Shown piece by piece: positions 15,280-23,340 of a stretch of DNA of 59,610 bases. The translations under genes and the position numbers were made by a program. Within the stretch, counting starts at the first letter, position 1; each line of letters starts with the position of its first letter. The notes beneath the pieces are model-generated. The model saw only the letters and a list, made by a program, of their open reading frames with translations, did no database searches and had not been told where the DNA came from. Source of the stretch: a virus; IMG/VR virus record IMGVR_UViG_3300029922_000075, positions 1-59,610 of that record. One strand, 5' to 3'.

Positions 15280-17203
15280 TAGTAGTATCAGCCTTTAATA
15301 GGCCAGAAGGAAGTATAACTTTAGCGGCATCTTCCATTATTTCAGTTAACTTAATACTCCATTCTTCTGCAAAATCTTCTCTTGCAGCAGTATCTTGAGC
15401 ATCATGAACAGCTAATAGCTGTAATACCGGTAACTTATTATCCTTGATATATCTTCTGGTATTCACTAAAGCTAATTTAACCATATCAGCTGAGCTTCCC
15501 TGTATAGGCTGATTTTTGGAAGCTCTCTCAATAGAACCCATATCAGTACTACTAGTAAGATCACCTTTCCAGTACTCAAATAGCCTTATTCTTTCATAAG
15601 GAGCAAAGGTTCTTATATACCCATTTGTCTTTCCAAAGTTACCTAAAGTGCTCAGAAAACTTTCAATAGAGGAAAAAGTCTTAAAGTACTCGGAAATAAT
15701 TTCCCTAGCCTCTATAATAGAAATATTCTCCCTCCTTGCTAATCCTTCAGCACCTAACCCATAAGCTAACCCATAGTTAAGAGTCTTAATCTTCTGTCTT
15801 TGAGATTTATGACCTTTGCACTTACACTTAAATTGCTGAGGAGCACCTTTTTCATCTAGCTTATAATAAGCACAGTTCTCATCAGCAGCGTTTTTCCACT
15901 TATCCTTAAATACTAACTGAGCACATACACTATGTAAATCCTTACCCTCTCTTAGACATTTATTAAATATCTCATCTCCACTCTTAACTGCAATAATACA
16001 TAGCTCCTGAGAACTATAATCACTACTTACCCACTTATATCCTTTAGGTGGTAGAAAGCAATTTCTATACATACCACCAACATCTTCCTTAACTGGAATT
16101 TGTTGCATATTTGGAGTCTTACTACCACTTCTACCAGTCTCTTTAATTTGTAATAAGCTAGTATGCACTTTACCATCGGCCCAAACATTCTTAAGCCATT
16201 TCTTACCAAAGGTAGTTATATAAGAGTACTTCTCTTTATATTCACCAAACCTCTTTACAAGCTCATGCTTATCAGAGTTATTAGTGTAGAAGTCCTTATT
16301 AACCTTAACAGTAGCTTTAAGTCCAGGAATAATCTTCATTATCTCAAGAACCTGTTTATTGCTACCCCAATTCACTTTTACCTTAGCATCTTCCTCAACT
16401 GTAGAGAATATATCTAGCTGATACCTTGTCTGATAAGCTAAATTCTTAAATATAGGATCACTATAGAATATCTCATTTAAACTTGCCTCTGCCTTATCTA
16501 TCAGAGGTTTAGCTTTTGCTTCACATGCTAACCAAGCTTGTTTATCTACAGTAATACCACTGTACTCCATATCACCATACACTAAAACAACCTCATTTTC
16601 TAGCTCCACTACATTTCTAAGACCAGCACCATCTACAAGTTCTTCCTGCTTTTCTTTAAGCTGAATAAGCTTATCTATATCACCAGCACCATATTTTATC
16701 TGATCTACAGTAAAAGGCTGTGTTCTAAGTCCTATAAACGATCTTCTTACCTCTTTGGATATATCTACCCCTAGATGTCTCCTAAGCTGTGCAGCGAGAG
16801 AAAACTGCATTCCTTTGCCTGTTTTCTTATCATACTTCTTTCTACCGGTATATAGTACCTCATCAGTTATCTGAGTATCCCAAATATACTCCAGATCAAT
16901 CTTACATTTACTCTTAATAAATTTATAGTCAAAGACACCATTTGATAGTATCTTGAGAATTTCACGGGATTCTAGTACAGGTCTTAGAAGTTCTAAGTTT
17001 TGTACTCGGCAATCAATTATAAATTGGTTCTCTTTATCACCTATCTGAAACATCAGTAGATTATCATAGAGAAAATTTAAACCTGAAGTTTCTGTATCTA
17101 GTCCAAGTACTTTCTTACTATTACAGTAAGCTAAGCATTCTTGAATTGTAGACAACTTAAAGTCTTCAGTGTTGAACAACTGATTACCTATGTAATAGAT
17201 CAA
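15257..17203 (-). CDS. Family A DNA polymerase with 3'-5' exonuclease domain
   Basis: An exonuclease domain comes first (KVLGLDTETSGLNF as Exo I). The polymerase follows with motif A SDYSSQELCIIAV, motif B RQKIKTLNYGLAYGLG and motif C AVHDAQDTAA (the usual HDE reads HDAQD). It is the replicative polymerase. I choose the TTG at 17203-17201 (product begins IYYIGNQLFNTEDF, 648 residues) because the frame upstream runs through a terminator hairpin with low-complexity FYFYFKFKF codons. An A/T-rich leader precedes it. Confidence 0.85.
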   Translation of the reverse strand: MIYYIGNQLFNTEDFKLSTIQECLAYCNSKKVLGLDTETSGLNFLYDNLLMFQIGDKENQFIIDCRVQNLELLRPVLESREILKILSNGVFDYKFIKSKCKIDLEYIWDTQITDEVLYTGRKKYDKKTGKGMQFSLAAQLRRHLGVDISKEVRRSFIGLRTQPFTVDQIKYGAGDIDKLIQLKEKQEELVDGAGLRNVVELENEVVLVYGDMEYSGITVDKQAWLACEAKAKPLIDKAEASLNEIFYSDPIFKNLAYQTRYQLDIFSTVEEDAKVKVNWGSNKQVLEIMKIIPGLKATVKVNKDFYTNNSDKHELVKRFGEYKEKYSYITTFGKKWLKNVWADGKVHTSLLQIKETGRSGSKTPNMQQIPVKEDVGGMYRNCFLPPKGYKWVSSDYSSQELCIIAVKSGDEIFNKCLREGKDLHSVCAQLVFKDKWKNAADENCAYYKLDEKGAPQQFKCKCKGHKSQRQKIKTLNYGLAYGLGAEGLARRENISIIEAREIISEYFKTFSSIESFLSTLGNFGKTNGYIRTFAPYERIRLFEYWKGDLTSSTDMGSIERASKNQPIQGSSADMVKLALVNTRRYIKDNKLPVLQLLAVHDAQDTAAREDFAEEWSIKLTEIMEDAAKVILPSGLLKADTTIDDYWSK

Positions 17204-17225
17204 CCTTTCAAATTTAAATTTAAAA

Positions 17226-17264
17226 TAAAAATAAAAAGTAGGGCCAATTTTACTTGACCCTACT
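17226..17264 (-). terminator. Rho-independent terminator before polA
   Basis: AGTAGGG (17264-17258) pairs with CCCTACT (17243-17237) on the minus strand, followed by TTTTATTTTTATTTT. It ends transcription from the 184-residue gene at 17297-17851 and shows that the polymerase start must lie below it. Confidence 0.75.
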
Positions 17265-17296
17265 TCAATTATGATTAAAAACAATAGTACTCTTAC

Positions 17297-17851
17297 TTAG
17301 GCATCCATCTCCTCATCAGCTAATATCTGGTCTCTTCTTGCCTCACTTCCAAAATCTTCCTCTTCTCCAGGAAAAGCCTTCTCTTTCTGACCACGATATA
17401 CTTCACCCCACTGGGTTTCTACATTATCTACATGCCTACTCCAATCACTACTTTCATCAGTCTCAAGGTATTCTAATTTACCGTTTGTATGCTGATAAGC
17501 ATGTTTGAATGCAGCTTGTTCTGCCTCATCCCTGGTATCATAGTTACTTGCACTTTCATTTAGCATCTCACCTTTAAAGAAAATCTGCCAACCAAAGGTT
17601 AGCTTATTATCAATGTAATCCGGTGTAACAGATACTATAATACCCAAGGAGTCAAAGTAAGCATACAAGACATTCTGGTTTACTTTAGTCTGCTCATCAT
17701 TATCAAGCACAAGAGTATCACCACTGGCATATAATGTTGTATAGAATATAGCAACAGCAAATGCCATCAAAAGCTTATAACCTCTTGTTTTAAGGCTTAC
17801 AGCAAACAACTGTTCCCAACTTTTGTTGGTTAATATTTCATTTGGTTTCAA
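17297..17851 (-). CDS. Hypothetical protein with TTG start (184 aa)
   Basis: The start is TTG at 17851-17849 (no in-frame ATG nearby), preceded by an AAAACTAAAAACT leader. One hydrophobic stretch (LLMAFAVAIFYTTLYA) may be a core helix or a membrane helix. The C-terminal third is acidic and disordered (EEDFGSEARRDQILADEEMDA). A terminator follows, so it is probably well expressed. Unrecognised. Confidence 0.6.
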   Translation of the reverse strand: MKPNEILTNKSWEQLFAVSLKTRGYKLLMAFAVAIFYTTLYASGDTLVLDNDEQTKVNQNVLYAYFDSLGIIVSVTPDYIDNKLTFGWQIFFKGEMLNESASNYDTRDEAEQAAFKHAYQHTNGKLEYLETDESSDWSRHVDNVETQWGEVYRGQKEKAFPGEEEDFGSEARRDQILADEEMDA

Positions 17852-17873
17852 AGTTTTTAGTTTTAAAAGGTTA

Positions 17874-18443
17874 TCAATAGCTACTTAGAAAGTACTCACC
17901 TTTCATAATAGAAGATTCATTTAAAAGACAGTTCCTATGTAATAGAACTGCTGTAGGAGTAACCAATACTTCAGAGTCATCTATTTGTATTGGTGCTATT
18001 GGCACTATGCTACTTTGCATTTTAGCAGCAGGAATTACTTGATAGCTTGTTTTACCATCCCTCATAGAGAAGTAAGCGAAATTTCTCAAATGCCTCTGCT
18101 CAAGCTTATTAGGAGCACCTTGCCAGTGAGAGAGAACAAAGTTCCCTTTTAGGTTATACTCTCTTATTATAGGACCAAAATTAAAATCTAGATAGAAGCC
18201 CTCAAGTCCATCATAAGTAACACGAAAGTGATACTTAGAGATCTTCTTAATCCTTCTATTATGTTCTTCTTTTACTATTGGTCCCACAAACGTTTTTCCA
18301 AAGTTACTGAGTAACTCTGCTTTTAACTTAGAAAGTTTGTTATTGAGATCTACTAAACTAAGACTCAAAAGCCTTCTCTCCTTTTTATCAGAGATAAGCT
18401 TTTGAGTTTCATTTAGTTGATCTATCAGATCTTGCTCTTTCAT
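17874..18443 (-). CDS. Hypothetical protein with N-terminal coiled coil (189 aa)
   Basis: Residues 1-45 form a coiled coil (LIDQLNETQKLISDKKERRL). A beta-rich domain follows (KYHFRVTYDGLEGFYLDFN, VLVTPTAVLLHRNCLL). No family recognised. It is closely spaced with the acidic HH protein upstream. Confidence 0.6.
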   Translation of the reverse strand: MKEQDLIDQLNETQKLISDKKERRLLSLSLVDLNNKLSKLKAELLSNFGKTFVGPIVKEEHNRRIKKISKYHFRVTYDGLEGFYLDFNFGPIIREYNLKGNFVLSHWQGAPNKLEQRHLRNFAYFSMRDGKTSYQVIPAAKMQSSIVPIAPIQIDDSEVLVTPTAVLLHRNCLLNESSIMKGEYFLSSY

Positions 18444-18449
18444 TAGAGC

Positions 18450-18956
18450 TTATTCAGTTTCAGCGCCACAGCCTACTTCTGACTCACATTTAGACCTGTT
18501 ATCATCATCATCATCATCGTCTGCTATATCTGTGCAGCAGTCTTTACCTCTGTTACCACCAGATTCAGTTTCACTTGTTGCTTCTTCCAGGCTTTCAAGA
18601 AAGGCCTTTACAGTAGCTTCAGAGTCACCACTTCCAGTGATACCATGACACTGATCTGCATCAGGTGTGTGATGGATAAATTTGCCGTAAAATACTTTAT
18701 TCCAGGCCTTATAAGCCTTTGTACTCAATACCATTGCATGCCATACAGCATCTACCTCTTTTGAAGGTACAGGCAATGATTCCTCAGAAGTTGCAGCTTT
18801 AGCCAGGAACTTCAAAGTTTGTTGGATATAACCATCCAGGGTTTCAGTATCAGCTTCACTGTTACTCAATCCTAATTCTTTTCTTACCCTTTTGTCAAGT
18901 GAAGGAAAAGTAGCTCTCAATTGTGCAACTGTTGCAATTTTGTTTTTGGTTTCCAT
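18450..18956 (-). CDS. GRDP-like domain protein with poly-Asp tail (168 aa)
   Basis: Residues about 64-98 (EVDAVWHAMVLSTKAYKAW...GKFIHHTP) match a conserved segment of glycine-rich-domain / DUF1399-type proteins, where a WH...HH pattern is typical. The C-terminal 50 residues are disordered, with seven consecutive Asp and several Cys. The function of this domain is unknown. The base composition is slightly richer in GC than its neighbours, which may indicate transfer. Confidence 0.5.
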   Translation of the reverse strand: METKNKIATVAQLRATFPSLDKRVRKELGLSNSEADTETLDGYIQQTLKFLAKAATSEESLPVPSKEVDAVWHAMVLSTKAYKAWNKVFYGKFIHHTPDADQCHGITGSGDSEATVKAFLESLEEATSETESGGNRGKDCCTDIADDDDDDDNRSKCESEVGCGAETE

Positions 18957-18986
18957 GTTGGAAAGTTGTTTAGTGAAATAACTGGT

Positions 18987-19400
18987 TTAAAAAATAAAAT
19001 CACCTTCATTAGGTAAACTAGCTAAAGTGTCTGGATCCATATCTCCATCTTCATCTTCAAGCATATTTATCTTATTTCTGGTGTTATAATCATAAGTAGC
19101 CACTATACTTTTGTTGTTTTTACTTATAGGTACTACTAACTTCCTAATACCTCTTAGAGCCTTTAATCCTATTCTATCTCCAGTTGTGAATTTAACTATC
19201 CACATCTCATAAGAATAAATAGGCCTTAGTTCTCCAGGAAGCATATCTTCATCAGTACTTAAATAGAAAGTAAGGCCCTCTCTCTTCTTTTCTATAAGCT
19301 CTGCCTCTCCTTGGTAGTCTTTAAGGTCTTTGTAGTTAGTATAGATCTCTACTATCATTCCAGCTTTAAGCTTGTCTTTCTTCATAGCTTCTGGATACAA
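18987..19400 (-). CDS. Hypothetical SH3-like protein (137 aa)
   Basis: Starts MYPEAMKKDKLKAGMIVEIYTNYKD, with a barrel-like LKAGMIVEI strand; the real start may be the second Met. The end is acidic (EDEDGDMDPDTLASLPNEG). It overlaps the nitroreductase-like gene by 19 bases. Unrecognised. Confidence 0.5.
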   Translation of the reverse strand: MYPEAMKKDKLKAGMIVEIYTNYKDLKDYQGEAELIEKKREGLTFYLSTDEDMLPGELRPIYSYEMWIVKFTTGDRIGLKALRGIRKLVVPISKNNKSIVATYDYNTRNKINMLEDEDGDMDPDTLASLPNEGDFIF

Positions 19401-20017
19401 AATTCTGATTGTAGTTTTCTTACTTTTACTACTTTACAGAAAGGATCATTATCTACATCTCTTACCCCTACTGGAAGTAATACTATACTTTTAAGACCTT
19501 TCTTATTTAGACCAAGAACTTCATCTAACTGAAAGGAATTAAACCCTTCCATAGGACAGCTATCAACCTCTTCTACTGCACAAGCAACTATCATTGCTCC
19601 AAGTAATAGATAAACCTGATTAGTTATCCAGCAAGGTATATCAGTACCTGATTTATAGGATAACGTTCTTAAGATTGATTGCCGGTAAGCTTCTAAGCTT
19701 TCTATACTGACATCCCTATCACTAGCAACTTGCTTAATATAGGTATCAATATATTCACTATCTACTTCGGATTTAGCACAAAGAACAATAAGATGAGAGC
19801 AATTAATCAATTGAGATTGGTTATATGCTACTGGTAAGAGTTTGGAAATAGTTTCTTTGTCTTCAATCAAAAGTAAGCAGTAAGGTTGTAAACCCATACT
19901 ACTAGGAGTTAGCCTTGCAGCTTCAATAATCCTTGCAATCTTTTCTTCAGGAATGACTTCACCTGTAAATTTCTTACAGGCATAGCGCCATTTCATTTGG
20001 TCTATGAGATCAGGCAT
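19382..20017 (-). CDS. Nitroreductase-family flavoprotein
   Basis: MKWRYACKKFTGEVIPEEKIARII and AARLTPSSMGLQPYCLLLIED are the family N-terminal FMN-binding signature (R-R-S/A-x-R-x-F and PSSxGLQPY). The middle NQVYLLLGAMIVACAVEEVDSCPMEGF matches the region that completes the active site in NfsB/NfnB-like enzymes, which reduce nitro groups or quinones with NAD(P)H. Length 211 is usual. A phage-encoded flavin oxidoreductase is uncommon; its role, for example redox support during infection, is unknown. It lies alone after a terminator. Confidence 0.8.
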   Translation of the reverse strand: MPDLIDQMKWRYACKKFTGEVIPEEKIARIIEAARLTPSSMGLQPYCLLLIEDKETISKLLPVAYNQSQLINCSHLIVLCAKSEVDSEYIDTYIKQVASDRDVSIESLEAYRQSILRTLSYKSGTDIPCWITNQVYLLLGAMIVACAVEEVDSCPMEGFNSFQLDEVLGLNKKGLKSIVLLPVGVRDVDNDPFCKVVKVRKLQSEFCIQKL

Positions 20018-20049
20018 AATAGTTTTTGATTTGGTAAAAATAGTGGCTT

Positions 20050-20073
20050 AAGAGAGTCTTACGGGCCTCTCTT
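20050..20073 (-). terminator. Hairpin terminator candidate
   Basis: AAGAGAG (20073-20067) pairs with CTCTCTT (20056-20050) on the minus strand over a 10-base loop, followed by a weak AAGCCACTATTTTT tail. It lies between the 215-residue gene and the nitroreductase gene. Confidence 0.5.
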
Positions 20074-20122
20074 TAGCACACATTAGTTCAAGAGCAAGAT
20101 CTTAGCTCAGGTTAGTAACTAC

Positions 20123-20770
20123 TTACAAAGTGGCTTTTCTTGCTGTTTCAATAGCACCTACTTTCTTAGGGGCTTCACCACCAAGAACGTTAGTTGCTAA
20201 AGTTTGAGCTACAGTTTGACCAGCTTTAGGTGTTAAACCTAAATCAGCCAAAATATTAGCTTTCTTGCCAGTAATAAGAGGCAGAGGATTATGTCCTACT
20301 ACACGTAATACTTCCTTTCCTTCAGAAATATTATTGTCTGTAGAACCATCAGCACCTATGCCTGTTGTATTACCTGCAACATAGCCAAATACTGCTTCAA
20401 AGATTTCTCCTTGTGCAGCTATCCAGGCCGGCCTTTCAGCATTCCTTGGTTTAACAAAGCTGGCAGATAATGAAGATCCTGAAAGAATCTTATTATAGTC
20501 AGCTTTTGCTGCTGCTTCAGGATCCATAATCAAGCTTTTCAGCTGAGCTATAACCCTGTCATATTGGCCCCTGGTCATGGCATTAATACCTACTAACCAG
20601 GTATCCGGTTGGTTATTTCCTCTTTCTGCTATCAGGGTAGGACTACTTGTAGCCTTTACCTGATATTTTCCAGGAAGATCAATAATCAATTTTGAGCCTA
20701 CAATAAGTAGCGCAGCTTCCAGAGTAAGTACCTGTGGTACTCCTGGATTTAATCCTTTGTCAACTTTCAT
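20123..20770 (-). CDS. Hypothetical Ala/Gly-rich protein (215 aa)
   Basis: A soluble protein with LEAALLIVGSKLIIDLPGKYQVKA and a repetitive Ala/Gly/Thr C-terminus (GQTVAQTLATNVLGGEAPKK). Hairpins bracket it, suggesting a separate, abundant transcript. No family is recognised; a DNA-binding or structural role would be a guess. Confidence 0.55.
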   Translation of the reverse strand: MKVDKGLNPGVPQVLTLEAALLIVGSKLIIDLPGKYQVKATSSPTLIAERGNNQPDTWLVGINAMTRGQYDRVIAQLKSLIMDPEAAAKADYNKILSGSSLSASFVKPRNAERPAWIAAQGEIFEAVFGYVAGNTTGIGADGSTDNNISEGKEVLRVVGHNPLPLITGKKANILADLGLTPKAGQTVAQTLATNVLGGEAPKKVGAIETARKATL

Positions 20771-20851
20771 GATATTTGTTTTTAGCTTTTTAAGGCATTT
20801 ATTAATTTGTGACTACTATATTATAAGGGTGTTCGTCTTCTCCCTTTACTA

Positions 20852-21190
20852 CTAATTGGCCATTAGTAAGTTATATTCCTGCTCAAGTACATTAAAAGGT
20901 GTACTTTCATAGGAATCAAATCTCAAATCAATAGGCTTCCCACCTAAGATTGTAGAGACCATATCTCGAATGAATTTACCAAACTCTTTTGGACGATTTT
21001 TAAACTGTCCAAATACTAAACTTGTGATAGGTATTACTTGATAAGCTTTCTTATCCTTATCAGCGGCAATAGCTCTCATAGCCTTTCTTGTAATCTTCTC
21101 TCCACCTTCCCCATCAGGAACTACTTCATATCTTTCAAAGTTTATCCCAGATACAGGATAAAATATCTTAACTTCACCTATATAATGCAT
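20852..21190 (-). CDS. Hypothetical protein (112 aa)
   Basis: Beta-rich start (GEVKIFYPVSGINFERYEVVP), then a basic helix. Its stop is TAG followed in frame by TAG and TAA. A hairpin (AAGGG/CCCTT) lies in the gap below, at about 20836-20858. Unrecognised. Confidence 0.55.
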   Translation of the reverse strand: MHYIGEVKIFYPVSGINFERYEVVPDGEGGEKITRKAMRAIAADKDKKAYQVIPITSLVFGQFKNRPKEFGKFIRDMVSTILGGKPIDLRFDSYESTPFNVLEQEYNLLMAN

Positions 21191-21202
21191 TTTCTTAATT
21201 TA

Positions 21203-21272
21203 CAAAAAAAAGAAGACTAGCAGCCTCCAGTCATCACTTGGATAAGGAATACTCACAAACCCACTGCTAGTC
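21203..21272 (-). terminator. Long-loop hairpin with T run (terminator or structured RNA)
   Basis: GACTAGCAG (21272-21264) pairs perfectly with CTGCTAGTC (21223-21215) around a 40-base loop, followed by TTCTTTTTTTT. It sits 14 bases after the stop of the 110-residue gene. The large loop is unlike a simple terminator and resembles the other long-stem elements of this genome. Confidence 0.65.
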
Positions 21273-21286
21273 TCTTGATCAATGAG

Positions 21287-21619
21287 TTATTCTTCGTCAG
21301 GAAATAATTCCTCTTCCAGATCTTCAAGTAGAGCAAAACCACGCTGATAGTTTTCAATTTCTACTTGTAAATTTACTATTGCAGAAGGATTCAAATCTTT
21401 TTCGCTCTTCAATCTTTCAAGCTCCTGCTCCTTTTGAGAGATAGTTCTTGCAGTTTCAAGCTTATCTGCTTGTAATGATAGCCTTCCGCTTTCCACTTGA
21501 AATGGAATGTCCTTTAGGCTTTTGTCCTCTTTTGATTGTGAAATTCTTTCTTTGTAAGTTAATGGAAGTAGTACTTCCAATACTAAACCTTTGTTGTTCT
21601 TCTTGTTTGGAGTAGCCAT
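21287..21619 (-). CDS. Coiled-coil protein (110 aa)
   Basis: Basic start (MATPNKKNNKGLVLEVLLPL) followed by a long charged coiled coil and acidic end (LEDLEEELFPDEE). Its first 52 codons overlap the end of the 268-residue gene in another frame. The clean heptads and the terminator right after its stop favour this as real. Function unknown. Confidence 0.55.
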   Translation of the reverse strand: MATPNKKNNKGLVLEVLLPLTYKERISQSKEDKSLKDIPFQVESGRLSLQADKLETARTISQKEQELERLKSEKDLNPSAIVNLQVEIENYQRGFALLEDLEEELFPDEE

Positions 21620-22268
21620 TTGTATTTACTGTCTTATTTAGTTGTGAAATTAATCTTAAATTACTTAAATAAACCCATACTGAACCTCTACTTACACCAG
21701 TTACCAAGGCCTGTTTAGAAAAATTGTCAATTGTACTTACTGTACCTTCTTCTCCTTCACAATATAATACTGATGATAGAATCTTAACCTTATCTCCAAT
21801 TTTAAACTCTGTAGTCTGTTCTGTTATAAGCTTAGACATTAAGGAAGAATAAGGATTTGCCGGTGGTGGTGCTGTAGACTTTATAGATAGTAGATCAACT
21901 GAAGTCTTTAAAAAATAATTTTCTATACCAGCATCAAAGACAATAAATACACCTGACTCATTATTTTCATATGATCTTTGTACAGTACCTATAAGACCTA
22001 TATACCCTTTAGCAGGAGTAGAGTCATTAACTATAACTCTGTCACCATTAGAGAATCTATAGTATTGAGTACCATGATAAGTATAGTTATACTCATCGGT
22101 TTTAACTCTAGTACTAAGTATACCATTACTCAACTCTATAACTATTTCTTTCTCAGAAGGATAAACCTTCTTGATAATACTGGTGTTAGTTTTAGCTGTG
22201 GAGTTAATTAAATCATCCACCTGTATCTCTGGCCAATGAAGCTTTTCACCATTTTTCTTTATCCTCAT
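21462..22268 (-). CDS. Protein with two SH3/KOW-like repeats (268 aa)
   Basis: Two similar segments are visible: YRFSNGDRVIVNDSTPAKGY (about residue 70) and TEFKIGDKVKILSSVLYCEG (about residue 155), each a barrel opening followed by GLIGTVQ or GTVSTID, as in KOW/SH3-like domains. The last 50 residues are basic and low in complexity and overlap the next gene for 158 bases in another frame. It overlaps the 40-residue gene upstream by 4 bases. Possibly nucleic-acid binding; this is inferred. Confidence 0.55.
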   Translation of the reverse strand: MRIKKNGEKLHWPEIQVDDLINSTAKTNTSIIKKVYPSEKEIVIELSNGILSTRVKTDEYNYTYHGTQYYRFSNGDRVIVNDSTPAKGYIGLIGTVQRSYENNESGVFIVFDAGIENYFLKTSVDLLSIKSTAPPPANPYSSLMSKLITEQTTEFKIGDKVKILSSVLYCEGEEGTVSTIDNFSKQALVTGVSRGSVWVYLSNLRLISQLNKTVNTNGYSKQEEQQRFSIGSTTSINLQRKNFTIKRGQKPKGHSISSGKRKAIITSR

Positions 22269-22387
22269 ATATCCTCCTCTTCTGATAAGTTAAAGTAATC
22301 TTCATCTTCTTCCCTTATAGTTGGTGGTGGAACATATATATCTCCATCTTCATCAAACTCAATATCTTGTACAAAGAAGTTCGGCAT
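22265..22387 (-). CDS. Small acidic protein (40 aa)
   Basis: ATG at 22387-22385, TGA at 22267-22265 overlapping the next ATG. The peptide MPNFFVQDIEFDEDGDIYVP is followed by an acidic tail rich in Glu and Asp. Unrecognised. Confidence 0.55.
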   Translation of the reverse strand: MPNFFVQDIEFDEDGDIYVPPPTIREEDEDYFNLSEEEDI

Positions 22388-22444
22388 AGCATTTAGTTTA
22401 ATAGGTTATAGATAATTGTACCATAGCATTAGCCAGTTAAGTTT

Positions 22445-22486
22445 CCAAGGTAGACTACGTGGAAGTTCTATGATTGCTACCTTTGG
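22445..22486 (-). ncRNA. Stem-loop overlapping the tmRNA 3' end
   Basis: CCAAAGGTAG (22486-22477) pairs with CTACCTTGG (22453-22445) with one bulged A, around a 23-base loop. The stem begins within the last bases of the tmRNA acceptor strand, so folding this hairpin and folding the mature tmRNA are partly exclusive. It could be a 3' processing or transcription-end signal. Confidence 0.5.
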
Positions 22487-22836
22487 ACCATATGGGACTC
22501 GAACCCATGTCCTGTAATATTAGTGAATACATCTTTAATTTTCTTACACTACAAGTTTAATGCAAGAGCACTTATTAGTTTTTACAGAAAACCGGTAAAC
22601 TGTGGAATCCTCTTCCTGATAGATTTTTCTAAACCTACTAAAATAGAAAGTACTATTAAACTAAAGCTTCTTCCAGAACTTCAGAGTTTGCATTTACTAA
22701 TGCTTCATTCAAAGCATTATCAATTGCGCTAGAGATTGATGTTTTGTCAATTCAAGTTGTGAATCTATTTTAAGACTATGACTCAAAGTCTACTTGAGAT
22801 ATATTTCTATTTACCCAGTCAATTCCTGCATGGCCC
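22484..22836 (-). ncRNA. ssrA: Transfer-messenger RNA (tmRNA)
   Basis: The 5' strand GGGCCAT (22836-22830) pairs with 3' ATGGTCC (22491-22485), giving a G3-U70 wobble, the alanine identity pair, and discriminator A at 22484. The T arm is ATGGG-TTCGAGT-CCCAT (22508-22492). After the 5' acceptor strand comes GAATTGACTGGG, like the conserved tmRNA D-loop region. The reading frame starts at GCA (22691-22689) and encodes ANSEVLEEALV followed by TAA TAG (22658-22653). Stem P2 is seen as GAAATATATC with GATGTATTC. tmRNA rescues stalled ribosomes and tags proteins. CCA is not encoded. The tag ends ALV, not ALAA. Confidence 0.9.
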
Positions 22837-22843
22837 AAGCAGA

Positions 22844-23143
22844 TTAAATAAATTCATCCATTTTAGTAATGAACTTATTCACAGAATTAAGTTGACCAGA
22901 AAGAGCTTCTTCCTGCCTAATCAACTGTTGTATGTGAGATTGAAGTAGTAAAGAACTATCAGCTATCTGCTGTTTGGTTTTCACTGCATCATCTTTTGCT
23001 TTCTTAAAGAATCCTAGAGTATCTTCATGCTTCTTAGCAAGAGACTCTAGCTCCTTTACTATAGCATGTTCAGTGCCTAATGCTTGTGATACTAGTGTAT
23101 GACCAATAATCCTTAGAAAAAATCTTTTTATTGCTTGCAACAT
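22844..23143 (-). CDS. Coiled-coil protein with amphipathic N-terminus (99 aa)
   Basis: The N-terminus MLQAIKRFFLRIIGHTLVS is a basic amphipathic or membrane-touching helix; the rest is a long coiled coil. Its stop lies 7 bases before the tmRNA 5' end. It shares one base with the membrane-protein gene upstream. A membrane-associated role is inferred. Confidence 0.55.
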   Translation of the reverse strand: MLQAIKRFFLRIIGHTLVSQALGTEHAIVKELESLAKKHEDTLGFFKKAKDDAVKTKQQIADSSLLLQSHIQQLIRQEEALSGQLNSVNKFITKMDEFI

Positions 23144-23340
23144 TAATCGTTTTTTAACTTTGTAAATTTACCATTTTTATCCCTTTTTAAGGGAAGAGTA
23201 ATACCATCTTCCTTACGGACTTCTAAAGGTTTTGAGTTAATAACCCCATTAACCAGTATAAGTAGTATTCCACACATAATAACTATGTATAGTCCTAATA
23301 AAGGAAGATTAGACGTTAATACTATCTGTAGCAGGAGCAT
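23143..23340 (-). CDS. Single-helix membrane protein (65 aa)
   Basis: A hydrophobic helix (LPLLGLYIVIMCGILLILVN) is followed by a basic soluble tail (LPLKRDKNGKFTKLKND). It overlaps the 232-residue gene by 32 bases, so a later start at Met22 is possible. Unrecognised. Confidence 0.5.
   Translation of the reverse strand: MLLLQIVLTSNLPLLGLYIVIMCGILLILVNGVINSKPLEVRKEDGITLPLKRDKNGKFTKLKND

Noticed and set aside
17204-17284. Longer N-terminus for the DNA polymerase
   Set aside because: It would translate through a rho-independent terminator and an A/T tract giving FYFYFKFKF.
21978-22211. Plus-strand ORFs of 60-90 codons across the left arm
   Set aside because: They lie antisense to well-supported minus-strand genes and have shadow-like composition.
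22484-22520. Attachment site made of a tRNA 3' end
   Set aside because: The T arm and acceptor end belong to a complete tmRNA whose 5' half lies 340 bases upstream, and no integrase is present.
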